Below are positions 39,335 through 48,273 of a stretch of 64,000 nucleotides of DNA, in pieces; within the stretch, counting starts at the first letter, position 1; the number at the start of each line of letters is the position of its first letter. The stretch lies in assembly GCF_000971985.1 (NCBI RefSeq), contig NZ_LAQQ01000002.1, forward strand, positions 310,001-374,000, given 5' to 3'. Both the position numbers and the translations under genes were made by a program. The stretch comes from Paenibacillus dauci (GTDB lineage: Bacteria > Bacillota > Bacilli > Paenibacillales > Paenibacillaceae). The notes below the pieces were generated by a model, which was given only the letters and a program-made list of their open reading frames with translations, had not been told where the DNA came from and made no database searches.

Positions 39335-39562
39335 ATGTCGTTCTCCTTTTCGTAAGATGAGATTATTATATCATTCAGTCTAACCATTTTATTGAAAATA
39401 AGAAACAAAAATACATTCTTTATGCCTTGTTTACGACTTCCTCATCCAGTCCTCATGTAGGATGAGATAAAAAGATATACATTAAAAGCATAGCAAACAA
39501 TTACATACTTACCAGAAAAGTAGCAAGCGTAAAACCTAAAAGCTGAAAGGAAGCGACAAGAT

Positions 39563-40246
39563 ATGAAGATCAATCATGTAACGATCCAGACCTATGCACT
39601 GGAAGAAACCTATTCATTTTATACTGACACTTTCGGACTATTGGGTCTGAACAAGCAGCAGGATCGTTTTAGCCTGCAGATTGGCAGCAGTATTCTTGAA
39701 TTTGTGCAGACTATGAGTAACAGCCGACCTTTTTACCATTTTGCTTTTAATATTCCCGCCAATCGGTTCCGGCAGGCAAAAGAATGGCTTCAGAAGCGGG
39801 TAATCCTGCATATGGAAGAAGGGACGGACGAAGTCTTTTTTAAGAACTTTGATGCCTATTCGTATTACTTTACGGATCCTTCTGGCAATATAGTGGAGTT
39901 GATTTCCAGACAATCGGCATCTCCGGTAGTGGAAGAGCCATTTGGTATAGCACAGATTCTCAATATTAGTGAGATCAATGTGACGACTCCAAGGCTGATA
40001 GAGACGGGAGAGCGACTGATCGACTGGGGTATTCGTCCCCGTCTTGATGAAGAATTAGGTGAAGGGCTCAATTTTATGGGGGAGGGAGATTCTTTCCTGC
40101 TGCTGGGTCGCCCAGGAAGAATATGGTTTTCTTCGGACAAGCATGCGGAAGTACATCCCGTTACTATAATGGTCGATGGAAGTAAACGAATTGAGGTGAC
40201 AGCAGAAGGAGAAGTGCTGCTGACGAGTGTCGAAACAATCGGATAA
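39563..40246 (+). CDS. VOC/glyoxalase-superfamily protein
   Basis: 227 residues. The first half has the vicinal-oxygen-chelate pattern: MKINHVTIQTYALEETYSFY, FYHFAFNIPANRFRQAKEWL, YSYYFTDPSGNIVELISR, with His and Glu in metal-binding positions. The second half repeats the fold less clearly. Could be a dioxygenase, glyoxalase or resistance-type binding protein. AAAGGAAG lies upstream. Confidence 0.78.
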   Translation: MKINHVTIQTYALEETYSFYTDTFGLLGLNKQQDRFSLQIGSSILEFVQTMSNSRPFYHFAFNIPANRFRQAKEWLQKRVILHMEEGTDEVFFKNFDAYSYYFTDPSGNIVELISRQSASPVVEEPFGIAQILNISEINVTTPRLIETGERLIDWGIRPRLDEELGEGLNFMGEGDSFLLLGRPGRIWFSSDKHAEVHPVTIMVDGSKRIEVTAEGEVLLTSVETIG

Positions 40247-40256
40247 AACAGTACAG

Positions 40257-40282
40257 AGCGCAGATTAAATCTAATCTGCGCT
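40257..40282 (+). terminator. terminator after VOC gene
   Basis: AGCGCAGATTA pairs with TAATCTGCGCT around four bases, followed by TTTATTTT. Confidence 0.88.
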
Positions 40283-40386
40283 TTTATTTTGGGAGAAGAT
40301 ACATCAGACAGTTGTAACCTTTTATAGTCGTATACGTCTGTATAAATGGTTAAAAATAACTTATATTCCACGGAAAGGATGTTTTT

Positions 40387-40824
40387 GTGAAAAAGATTAT
40401 AGCAGTTATAACGTTTTTAACTTTGTTTTTCTCGGTATCCTCAAACACGAGTGCTGATGTATTCGATGATTCCAAAGTCAAAGTAATTCTTAATGGCTCT
40501 GAACTGGATTTTGATCCGAACGCCATTATTCAAAATGGCAATACAATGGTGCCCTTCCGCCAGCTCTTTGAAGCGTATGGAGCGAAAGTAACATGGAACC
40601 AAAAGACCAAAACAATCACTGCTGTAAAAGAGGGTACTACAATCCGATTAACACTGGATCGTTTTGATGCATATGTGAATAACAAGAAAATTAGACTGAC
40701 TCAAACCCCTTATATGGCAAAAAGCACATCGCTGGTCAATCTTCGATTTATCAGTGAAGCAATGGACGCCAAGGTGAATTTCGACAAGATTAATTTAACT
40801 GTAAATATTACGACGTCAAAATAG
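40387..40824 (+). CDS. secreted stalk-domain protein (copper amine oxidase N-like)
   Basis: 145 residues, start GTG 40387 with AAAGGATG upstream. Signal peptide ends near NTSADV. The mature part is essentially one PF07833 stalk domain: VKVILNGSELDF, NTMVPFRQLFEAYGAKVTW, KTKTITAVKEG, SLVNLRFISEAMDAKVNF. Such domains are abundant on Paenibacillus surfaces and probably act as cell-wall or matrix modules. A second stalk-domain gene sits in the cassette array at 54517. Confidence 0.82.
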   Translation: MKKIIAVITFLTLFFSVSSNTSADVFDDSKVKVILNGSELDFDPNAIIQNGNTMVPFRQLFEAYGAKVTWNQKTKTITAVKEGTTIRLTLDRFDAYVNNKKIRLTQTPYMAKSTSLVNLRFISEAMDAKVNFDKINLTVNITTSK

Positions 40825-41035
40825 TCTCAAAAGTTTAGTATGTAATCATTCTGCTGGACGTAACATACCTTTATCCAAATTTAAAGAATCACACACTACA
40901 ATATCACAACAACCAAGCCGGATCATCATGCCATGATTGCCATGCGCATAATGATCAGTTTTTTTTGTCGAGTTCCTTATTTTTACAACACCTTGAAAAT
41001 GCGAACCACAAACCTTGAATTTCTGTATTGCTGTA

Positions 41036-41050
41036 AGTAAGCGTTTACAG
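41036..41050. promoter_or_regulatory. cre-like site upstream of sugar ABC operon
   Basis: AGTAAGCGTTTACAG has the palindromic core of a CcpA cre site and lies 64 bp upstream of the binding-protein gene, where it could act in carbon catabolite repression. Other parts of the 40825-41113 gap are AT-rich without further features. Confidence 0.65.
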
Positions 41051-41113
41051 CATAATGTGGATGTAATGTTAATAATAATATTGATCATTCAACCAAGGGG
41101 GATAATACACAAT

Positions 41114-42433
41114 ATGAGAAAAACAGGCAAAGTACTATCGCTGCTGCTGACTGGTGCACTGGCACTGGGATTGACAGCATGCGGTAACAGCGATTCCGGT
41201 AAAAGTAGTGAAGGCGCGAGTGGCAGCAGCGGCGACAAAGTGACCATTACGTTCCAGAACATCTATCCGGACCCAACGACTCCTACCTATAAAATGATCC
41301 GCCAGATCGTCGATTCCTACCAGAAAGAACATCCAAACGTAGAAATCGCTCTGGATACCCTGAATACCGACCAGCAAAAACTGAAGCTGAAAACGCAGGC
41401 AGCTTCCCGTGAAATCCCGGATATCACCATTGTGAACCCTTCCGCACAGATGAAGCCGTATGTGGATGCAGGCTTGCTCGCACCACTGGATGACATTCTG
41501 GACAAAGACGGCCTCCGTGATACATACCAGGAAGGCCTGCTCGATTACTACAGCAAAGACAACAAAGTCTATGCACTGCCGGATGGCAATAATATCGAAG
41601 TGGGTTACTACAACAAAGCCCTGTTCGCCAAAGCAGGCATCGATGCTCCACCTGCTACTTTCGAAGAGCTGCTGGCAGACGTGAAGAAACTCAAAGACGC
41701 AGGTATTACTCCAATCGCAATCGGAGAAAAAGATTCCTGGACCGGTTCGTTCCTGTTCATGAACATCCTGCTTCGCACCAACGGTGGTCCTGGCTTCCTG
41801 CAGGACGTAGCCGATGGCAAGAAAACCTTTAACGACCCAGCCTTTATCGAAGCGGTCGATGCGTTCCAAAAGCTCGTACAGGCAGGTGCCTTCCCTGAAG
41901 GCGCAACCTCTATCGATGCCACAGCAGGCGGTAACATGTTCCGTACCGGTCAAGCAGCAATGTTCTTTATCGGTACATGGGAAACTGGCGCGAACGATTC
42001 TTCCACAGTCGGCAAAGACGTTGGTGTATTCAAATTCCCAACTGTTAATGGCAAAGGCAATCCGGATGAGTTCATGCTGGCACCAGGCAGTGCATTTGCC
42101 GTATCCGCCAACAGCGAACATCTGGCAGAAACCAAGGATTTCCTGAAATACTTTGCAACCAATTATCCAAAAGTATCCTTTGAACTGAAAAATGCAGTCG
42201 GTCTGGGTCAGAAAGTCGATGGCGACTTCGCTGCAGCCGGTTACTCTCCACTGGCGATCGATGTACTGGATCTGTTCAAAAACATCAAAGGCGGCGATCT
42301 TTCCTTTGATAATACGATGAATCCAGCCGTATCCCAGGTTCACCTGAGCAGTATCCAGAACCTGTTCGTACAGCCGGTTGATCCGAAGCAGGTAGCGGCA
42401 GAGCACCAGGCAGCTTTCGAGGCGAATCCTTAA
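41114..42433 (+). CDS. sugar ABC transporter substrate-binding lipoprotein
   Basis: 439 residues from ATG 41114 (AAGGGGGA upstream; the open frame starts at 41015). Lipobox LGLTACG near residue 22, then a Ser/Gly-rich tether and a family-1 (MalE/UgpB-like) binding fold: ITFQNIYPDPTTPTYKMI, PDITIVNPSAQMKPYVDAG, YALPDGNNIEVGYYNK, GQAAMFFIGTWETG. It works with the two permeases downstream. The ATPase is absent and is probably a shared MsmX-type protein. The 465 bp after it hold palindromic repeats and may separate expression levels. Confidence 0.9.
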   Translation: MRKTGKVLSLLLTGALALGLTACGNSDSGKSSEGASGSSGDKVTITFQNIYPDPTTPTYKMIRQIVDSYQKEHPNVEIALDTLNTDQQKLKLKTQAASREIPDITIVNPSAQMKPYVDAGLLAPLDDILDKDGLRDTYQEGLLDYYSKDNKVYALPDGNNIEVGYYNKALFAKAGIDAPPATFEELLADVKKLKDAGITPIAIGEKDSWTGSFLFMNILLRTNGGPGFLQDVADGKKTFNDPAFIEAVDAFQKLVQAGAFPEGATSIDATAGGNMFRTGQAAMFFIGTWETGANDSSTVGKDVGVFKFPTVNGKGNPDEFMLAPGSAFAVSANSEHLAETKDFLKYFATNYPKVSFELKNAVGLGQKVDGDFAAAGYSPLAIDVLDLFKNIKGGDLSFDNTMNPAVSQVHLSSIQNLFVQPVDPKQVAAEHQAAFEANP

Positions 42434-42464
42434 GCGATTATTTCCTGACCTGCAGCAGCGCTCC

Positions 42465-42580
42465 GGCAAGGAATTCTGCCAGCGGCCTCCGATTGAGAAT
42501 GGATATTTTGAAATACCGCTTTGCGGTAAATATCCATTCTCAAAGGTCAGCCTTTTGGCAGAATTTCCTTCCCTTCGCTG
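42465..42580. repeat. nested palindromic repeat, copy B
   Basis: Same architecture as copy A. Outer arm GAATTCTGCCA (42471) with TGGCAGAATTTCC (about 42556). Inner perfect 16-bp stem 42493-42508 with 42528-42543. TACCGC/GCGGTA hairpin at the tip. Inner stem bases differ from the other copies but remain paired. Confidence 0.8.
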
Positions 42581-42635
42581 CGAGCATTAGCGCTGCATAA
42601 CAACTCACAACCATACAGGCGCAAGTTCTACCAGG

Positions 42636-42655
42636 GGGGCGCCCACCAGCGCCCC
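42636..42655 (+). terminator. GC-rich hairpin, possible terminator
   Basis: GGGGCGC and GCGCCCC pair around CCACCA, followed by TTTATT. Lies between palindrome copies B and C. Confidence 0.5.
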
Positions 42656-42686
42656 TTTATTCATGCATGAATTTTTAAGCACTTAG

Positions 42687-42803
42687 CGAAGGCAAGATAA
42701 TTCTGCCAAAGACCGACCTTTAAGAATAGAGATCGACCGCGAGGCGGTCATTCAGGATCTCTATTCTTAACCGGAGGTCGTGGCAGAATCTCTTGCCGTA
42801 GCG
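42687..42803. repeat. nested palindromic repeat, copy C
   Basis: Outer arm AATTCTGCCA (about 42699) with TGGCAGAATCTCT (42781). Inner perfect 15-bp stem 42720-42734 with 42756-42770. GACCGC/GCGGTC tip. It is closest to copy A in its stem sequence. Confidence 0.8.
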
Positions 42804-42898
42804 GGTGGTGCATATCCTGCTCAGTAATTTACAACTGTACACACATTGCAAAGCCCACTACAAATAGAAGCTCCACCACTGGAGAGGAGGGAGAAACC

Positions 42899-43789
42899 AT
42901 GAATGTATTAAAAGTACCTGCCCCAACGATTGCCATTTTTGTACTGCCGTGTCTGCTCCTGTACATAGGAACGGTATTCGTACCGATTCTGGTTTCCTTT
43001 TATACGGCAACACTGGACTGGAACGGTATCGGAGATGCCAAGTTTATCGGACTGGCCAACTTCCATACGCTGTTGTTCGAAGATACCAACTTCTGGCCAT
43101 CGGTCAAGCGGACATTGATGTATTCGGTGTTCTCCATGATCGAGATTCCATTCTGTCTGCTGTTTGCCATCCTGCTGAACCGTTATGTTCGCAAGGGTAG
43201 CCGGCTGGTTACGATTTACTTTGTCCCCGTGATCCTGTCCAATGTTATTCTCGGACAATTGTGGAAAACGATCTACAACCCGACCTCCATGGGCGGTATG
43301 TTGAACGGTATTCTCGTTCAGTTGGGACTGGAGAGCTGGACGCACAGCTGGCTCACAGAGCCGGCGACTGCGATGTATGCCCTGTACTTTGTATCGTTGT
43401 GGCAGTACTTTGGCTATCATCTGCTGATCCAGTTCACGGGTGTACAGAATATTCCCGACGAGATCTACGAAGCTGCCAAAATCGACGGTGCAGACGGATT
43501 CAAAGCCGATCGTTATATCACGTTCCCGATGATCGTGCCGATCTTCAAAATCTCGATTGTACTGGCATTTATCGGTTCTCTGCAGGCATTCGAGCTGGTC
43601 ATGGTTATGACGGGCGGCGGTCCGGCACATGCAACCGATACGATTGCGACCCATATGTATAACATGTCCTTCCTGTCCCAGAAATACGGATACGGCAGCG
43701 CGATTGCAACGTTCCTCGTTGTCTTCTGTCTGGCGGTAACCGTAGTGATCAACTTTATATTTAACAAAATCGAACGCAAGGTAACCTAA
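42899..43789 (+). CDS. sugar ABC transporter permease (MalF/UgpA type)
   Basis: 296 residues, six hydrophobic helices. The coupling loop EIYEAAKIDGADGFKADRYITFPMI is the carbohydrate-permease EAA motif. GAGGAGGGAG precedes the ATG. Next permease 13 bp downstream. Confidence 0.92.
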   Translation: MNVLKVPAPTIAIFVLPCLLLYIGTVFVPILVSFYTATLDWNGIGDAKFIGLANFHTLLFEDTNFWPSVKRTLMYSVFSMIEIPFCLLFAILLNRYVRKGSRLVTIYFVPVILSNVILGQLWKTIYNPTSMGGMLNGILVQLGLESWTHSWLTEPATAMYALYFVSLWQYFGYHLLIQFTGVQNIPDEIYEAAKIDGADGFKADRYITFPMIVPIFKISIVLAFIGSLQAFELVMVMTGGGPAHATDTIATHMYNMSFLSQKYGYGSAIATFLVVFCLAVTVVINFIFNKIERKVT

Positions 43790-43802
43790 GGAGGAGAGCG
43801 AG

Positions 43803-44627
43803 ATGCTAAAAGTGAAAAAAGGATTTGTGTATCTTCTCTTCGCAATCCTGGTTGTTACCCAGCTGTATCCGCTGTTCTGGCTGCTCATGTATTCCCTGAA
43901 GACCAACGAAGAGATCTTAAGCGGCAGCTTTTTCGCACTTCCGAATATTCCGCAGTGGCATAACTATGCGGAAGCCTACACTTCCGGCAGCTATCTCAAA
44001 TATCTGGGCAATAGCGTACTCGTTACCGGTGTGACCCTGCTGGCCGTTATTATTCTGAGCGCGATGACCGCCTATGCGATCTCACGGTTCAAATGGAAAT
44101 ACGGACCGTATGTGCTACTGCTGTTCTTGCTCGGCATGATGATTCCGATGCAGGCGACACTGCTGCCATTGATGATCATCTTCAAAAACCTGGACCTGCT
44201 GGACACCCGCTGGTCGATCATTATTCCGTATACAGCGTTTGCGCTGCCGATAGCCGTATTTATCCTGAGTGGATTTATGCGGTCGATTCCGACGGATATT
44301 GAAGAATCGGCGTTTATGGATGGAGCGAGTGTATACCGGATTTTCCGCAGCATTATCCTGCCGATCTCGTTGCCACCGGTGATGACGGTATGTATTCTGA
44401 CCTTTATCAATATCTGGAATGAATATATCGTGGCGGCGACGTTTATCTCGTCCGAGAATCTCAAGACGCTGCCGTTCGGGGTGTATACGTTCGTCAGCCA
44501 GTATTCGGTCAATTACGGTAATATCGGAGCGTTCCTGATCATGGGCGCATTGCCGGTTATCCTGATTTACTTTATCCTGTCCGAACGGATTACCAAAGGT
44601 ATGGTAGCCGGTGCGGTCAAAGGCTAA
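43803..44627 (+). CDS. sugar ABC transporter permease (MalG/UgpE type)
   Basis: 274 residues, six helices, coupling loop IEESAFMDGASVYRIFRSIILP. AAGGAGG upstream. Partner of the preceding permease. Downstream lie a terminator and the sensor kinase that probably controls the operon. Confidence 0.92.
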   Translation: MLKVKKGFVYLLFAILVVTQLYPLFWLLMYSLKTNEEILSGSFFALPNIPQWHNYAEAYTSGSYLKYLGNSVLVTGVTLLAVIILSAMTAYAISRFKWKYGPYVLLLFLLGMMIPMQATLLPLMIIFKNLDLLDTRWSIIIPYTAFALPIAVFILSGFMRSIPTDIEESAFMDGASVYRIFRSIILPISLPPVMTVCILTFINIWNEYIVAATFISSENLKTLPFGVYTFVSQYSVNYGNIGAFLIMGALPVILIYFILSERITKGMVAGAVKG

Positions 44628-44805
44628 AACAGGATAGCATCTGCTCTTGTCCGTGATCCTGCAGGGGAATTGGTGGGCAATCTGGAACAGATTGTACTGC
44701 CGGATCATGGAGTCGTCCTGAGCTGGATAGCTAACGTGCATGAACCGTAATAGTTTGTTTTGTCAAAACATCCCTCAACTGGTATTATCCAAGATATAGG
44801 AGCCT

Positions 44806-44866
44806 GGCGACAGCTGGGCAGAAGGTGTTCAAAACCTTCTGCTGCTGTCGCCCTTTGGCTTTTTCC
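44806..44866 (+). terminator. terminator between transporter and sensor kinase genes
   Basis: GGCGACAGC/GCTGTCGCC and GCAGAAGG/CCTTCTGC stack into one long stem, with a T-rich stretch after. It could act as a terminator or as an attenuator for the kinase gene 30 bp downstream. The sequence 44628-44805 holds no gene. Confidence 0.8.
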
Positions 44867-44894
44867 GAAGAACGTGCAGAGAGGAGGAGCCATC

Positions 44895-46760
44895 TTGCCG
44901 CGCAGGTTCCATTCCATTCATACCCGGCTGTTTATCCTGTTCTTATTCTGTATGACTGCGATTTTGCTGATTGTCAGTGCGCTGTTCTACAACCGTACCA
45001 CGACACAATTTCACGAAAAGCTGGGCGAGATTGCCCAGAAAAATGTCTCTCAGACAGCGGGTCTGCTGGATCTGCTGCTCGCCAGCTATGACAGTCTGTC
45101 CAAGTCAATCAGTACGAACGGAGATATCGTCCGTCTGGTCGGTGAGAAGAAAAAGCTGCCGCCGCAGGTCGAATACATCAATCAGCACTCCATTACCACG
45201 ATGATGGGCGCGATCTACTTTTCCCGTGATGATCTGGTCGGGATACATATTATCGGGGAGAACGGCAAAATCTATAACTACGGCAATTACACGACAGTCG
45301 TCGATCCCCGTTATGGCAGCTCGGATTGGTACCGAAAGATCAACGACTCGTCCGGCAAAATGGTCTGGCTCGGCGTGTTTCCCCATTCGCTGATCGATAC
45401 GACCGAAGACGATGCCGTGTTTGCTTTTGGGAGACCGATCTTCGATCTGAACGAGCAGCACCAGATCGGTATCGTTCTGTTCGAAGCCAAAGCAGATACG
45501 GTGCTGGCAGCGATGAGCAATCTGAAGCTGGGACCCAATAGCGACGTGGATATTATCACCCGCGAAGGCAAGTCTGTACCCACCTCTCTGGAAGCGAATC
45601 CGGTACATACGCTGCTGCCTGAACATATGAAGACGCCGAGCGATCCCGGCGAAGTCATTGTGGATCAGCTGGGGGATCGTCTGATCGCTGCTTCCAAACT
45701 GGGTACGACCGATTGGACCGTTGTCAGCTCTACTCCTTCCCAGGATCTGGATGTGGAGCTGACCCAGACCAAGCGGTATCTGTTCATCGTCGTCACGATT
45801 CTGATCCTCGTCGCTGCACTGATTGCCCTGATCGTCTCGCGGACGATTTCGCTGCCACTGCAGCGGTTGGTCCGGCAGATGAAGCAGGTGGAGAACGGTA
45901 ATTTTCATGGCATTGTCCGGGTGACTTCGTATCAGGAGATTAACGTGGTGGTGGCTTCCTTTAACCATATGGTCAAACGGGTAGAGGAGCTGATCGAGCG
46001 TGTCAAAATCTCGTCGGTCAGCGAAAAGAATGCCGAGCTGCATGCACTTCAGTCGCAGGTGAATCCGCACTTTCTGTACAATACGCTGGATATGATTTAC
46101 TGGATGCTGGATGAGAAGGGAAATGACCGACTCGGCGAAGTCGTGCTGTCCCTGTCTCACATGTTCCGCTACAGCAGCCACTGGGAAGGTAATGCCGAGG
46201 TGACGCTGCGAGAAGAAGTGGAGCAGATCCGTCACTATCTCAATATTATCCAGATGCGGCTGGAAGACCGACTCACCGTGGAGATCGATATCGACGAGCA
46301 GTGGATGAATCTGCCGGTACCCAAAATGCTGCTGCAGCCGGTGATCGAGAATGCCGTCAAGCATGGTCTGGAAGCGCAAAAGTCCGGGCTGCTCACTGTT
46401 CGCGCCGTACCAGATGAGAAATATCTGAATATCCGTGTGCAGGATAACGGTGCAGGCATGCCGGCTGAGACATTGGCTCGCTTGCAGCGTTCACTGAATA
46501 TGTATACCGCCGAACCGGCAGGCGAAGAGGGATTATCCGCTGCTCGCCAAGGAATAGGCATGCAGAACCTGCATCAGCGGCTGAAGTATATGTTTGGCGA
46601 AGAATACGGCATTGGCATCGAGAGTGTGCCGGATGAAGGAACAACGGTTACCCTGCGGCTGCCACTGCCTGTTCAGCCTGCGGGGCAGGATGCTGCAGGA
46701 CAACAACAGCTGCCGCATAACGGATCGGCCGGGTCGGATTTTCGGACCGGAACAGAATAG
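44895..46760 (+). CDS. sensor histidine kinase (YesM-like)
   Basis: 621 residues from TTG 44895 (GAGGAGG seven bases upstream; the open frame from 44760 crosses the terminator hairpin). Membrane helices at about 10-32 and 295-317 enclose an extracellular dCache-like sensor. HAMP follows at about 318-370, then the His_kinase domain with SQVNPHFLYNTLDMIYWML (His is the phosphorylation site) and a HATPase with VIENAVKHGLE and DNGAGMP. It pairs with the next gene and likely responds to the carbohydrate handled by the upstream ABC transporter. Confidence 0.92.
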   Translation: MPRRFHSIHTRLFILFLFCMTAILLIVSALFYNRTTTQFHEKLGEIAQKNVSQTAGLLDLLLASYDSLSKSISTNGDIVRLVGEKKKLPPQVEYINQHSITTMMGAIYFSRDDLVGIHIIGENGKIYNYGNYTTVVDPRYGSSDWYRKINDSSGKMVWLGVFPHSLIDTTEDDAVFAFGRPIFDLNEQHQIGIVLFEAKADTVLAAMSNLKLGPNSDVDIITREGKSVPTSLEANPVHTLLPEHMKTPSDPGEVIVDQLGDRLIAASKLGTTDWTVVSSTPSQDLDVELTQTKRYLFIVVTILILVAALIALIVSRTISLPLQRLVRQMKQVENGNFHGIVRVTSYQEINVVVASFNHMVKRVEELIERVKISSVSEKNAELHALQSQVNPHFLYNTLDMIYWMLDEKGNDRLGEVVLSLSHMFRYSSHWEGNAEVTLREEVEQIRHYLNIIQMRLEDRLTVEIDIDEQWMNLPVPKMLLQPVIENAVKHGLEAQKSGLLTVRAVPDEKYLNIRVQDNGAGMPAETLARLQRSLNMYTAEPAGEEGLSAARQGIGMQNLHQRLKYMFGEEYGIGIESVPDEGTTVTLRLPLPVQPAGQDAAGQQQLPHNGSAGSDFRTGTE

Positions 46761-46789
46761 ACGCAATGAATGGGAAAGGGGAACCTGAT

Positions 46790-47971
46790 ATGCATATTCT
46801 GATCACAGACGATGAGAATTTTATTCGTGAAGGTATCAAGCGTACGATTATAAACGCATATCCTGATTATCATGTACATCTGGCTGCTTCTGCCGAGGAA
46901 GCCGTGCAGCTGATGAGTGAGCACCGAATGGATATTGTGCTAACCGATATTCTGATGCCCGGTATCAATGGGCTGGAGCTGATGCGCATCTCACGCCACA
47001 AGCAACCGCAGGCCAAATGGGTCGTGATCTCCGCGCACTCCGAATTCAGTTATGCTCAGCAGGCTGTGCATCTCGGTGCGCGAGATTATCTGCTCAAGCC
47101 GATCGGCAAAGCCAAACTGACAGAAATCATGGAATCGCTTACCCAGGAGATTCGGCAGGAGCAGATGCATTCCCGGGGCGAAGAGACCCTGCGGGAAGGA
47201 CTGAAATATTTGCGGGAAGCGGCTTTTCAGCGTTTGGCTGCCGGCCTCAGTATCGGCAAGCTCAGTCTGGAACCGCTGGTAGAGGAATATCCGGAATATT
47301 ATCTGCTGCTCGTAGAGCTGGAGAATGAGCAGCATGGTCCGCTGGAACATTTTATTATCGAAAATGTACTGACCGAACTGATCGACCGTTATGGCAAAGG
47401 GTTCGTCACCAGCTTTGACCGTAACAGCCTGCTCGGCCTGATCAGACCTGGCAGCGAGATCGAGATGCGGGTGCTGCAGGAGCAGATCCGCTCCCATCTG
47501 CATAAATGCCTAAAGACACAACCGTTCCGCAGTGTACATTCCGGCCCTTATCGGGATTTCGAACGTATCGCCGGAGAAGTGCGCCAGCTTCGTCAGCGTC
47601 CGGCAGCCGGTGTACAGGAGCAGAATGAGCCACAGGGCAGCGAGACTGCGATTCATATAGCACTTCAGTATATCAAGACTCATTTTAATGAAGAATTATC
47701 ACTGGAAAAGGTAGCGGCCGTCGTCTTCCTGAATCCGGTCTATTTCAGCCAGCTGTTCAAGCAGAAGACCGGACAGGGATACAAGGAATATGTAATTTCC
47801 CTGCGTATGGAACAGGCCAAGCAGCTGCTGCTCAACCCCAATCTGCGGCTGGTCGATATTGCGGAACAGATTGGCTATGGCAGTGTACGGCACTTTACCC
47901 AGGTATTTCGCAAAAAATTCACGCTCACACCGACGGAATACCGGATGCAGCGTAATGTAGTGGATCACTAA
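46790..47971 (+). CDS. AraC-type response regulator (YesN-like)
   Basis: 393 residues from ATG 46790 (AAAGGGGA upstream; ATG 46766 is less favoured). Receiver domain with ILITDDENFIREGIKRTI, phosphoacceptor Asp in IVLTDILMPGINGLEL, and the switch Lys in YLLKPIGK. The middle region is helical. The C-terminal AraC double helix-turn-helix is LSLEKVAAVVFLNPVYFSQL and LVDIAEQIGYGSVRHFTQVF. Forms a two-component system with the kinase 29 bp upstream. Confidence 0.92.
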   Translation: MHILITDDENFIREGIKRTIINAYPDYHVHLAASAEEAVQLMSEHRMDIVLTDILMPGINGLELMRISRHKQPQAKWVVISAHSEFSYAQQAVHLGARDYLLKPIGKAKLTEIMESLTQEIRQEQMHSRGEETLREGLKYLREAAFQRLAAGLSIGKLSLEPLVEEYPEYYLLLVELENEQHGPLEHFIIENVLTELIDRYGKGFVTSFDRNSLLGLIRPGSEIEMRVLQEQIRSHLHKCLKTQPFRSVHSGPYRDFERIAGEVRQLRQRPAAGVQEQNEPQGSETAIHIALQYIKTHFNEELSLEKVAAVVFLNPVYFSQLFKQKTGQGYKEYVISLRMEQAKQLLLNPNLRLVDIAEQIGYGSVRHFTQVFRKKFTLTPTEYRMQRNVVDH

Positions 47972-48273
47972 AAAGGAAATAGAAGAAAGATGAAGAGGCA
48001 GGCAGCGATGCTATAGCTGCTGACCGGCTGATCATTGTTCGTACTGATTCTCATGGTATGTCCGTTGTATCCAATAATGAAGTCACAATATTGTAGAGGC
48101 GCATACGAATGATCGGTTAAATCCCTTTTTTGCAGGATGGAAAGATAGTGAATACGGCTAGTACAGAATGAATAAGGCGTACCTGTAAAAATTATACAAA
48201 TAGTTATATAATGACGGTTAAGTTCATAGCTTAACCGTTATTTTTTTGAAATTTTAGCTGGAGGAGTGAAGGT
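47972..48273. other. gene-free stretch with a hairpin
   Basis: About 300 bp. ACGGTTAAG (48214-48222) and CTTAACCGT (48230-48238) form a stem followed by a T run. It ends transcription from the response regulator or attenuates the SLH gene, whose ribosome binding site begins 20 bp later. Nothing else is visible. Confidence 0.6.
48214..48247 (+). terminator. intrinsic terminator
   Basis: Nine-bp stem with TTATTTTTTT after it. Confidence 0.8.

Noticed and set aside
41135-42469. 444-codon open frame on the minus strand
   Set aside because: Antisense to the sugar-binding lipoprotein gene; Cys/Phe/Gln-rich shadow translation.
45105-46379. 424-codon open frame on the minus strand
   Set aside because: Antisense shadow of the sensor kinase gene.
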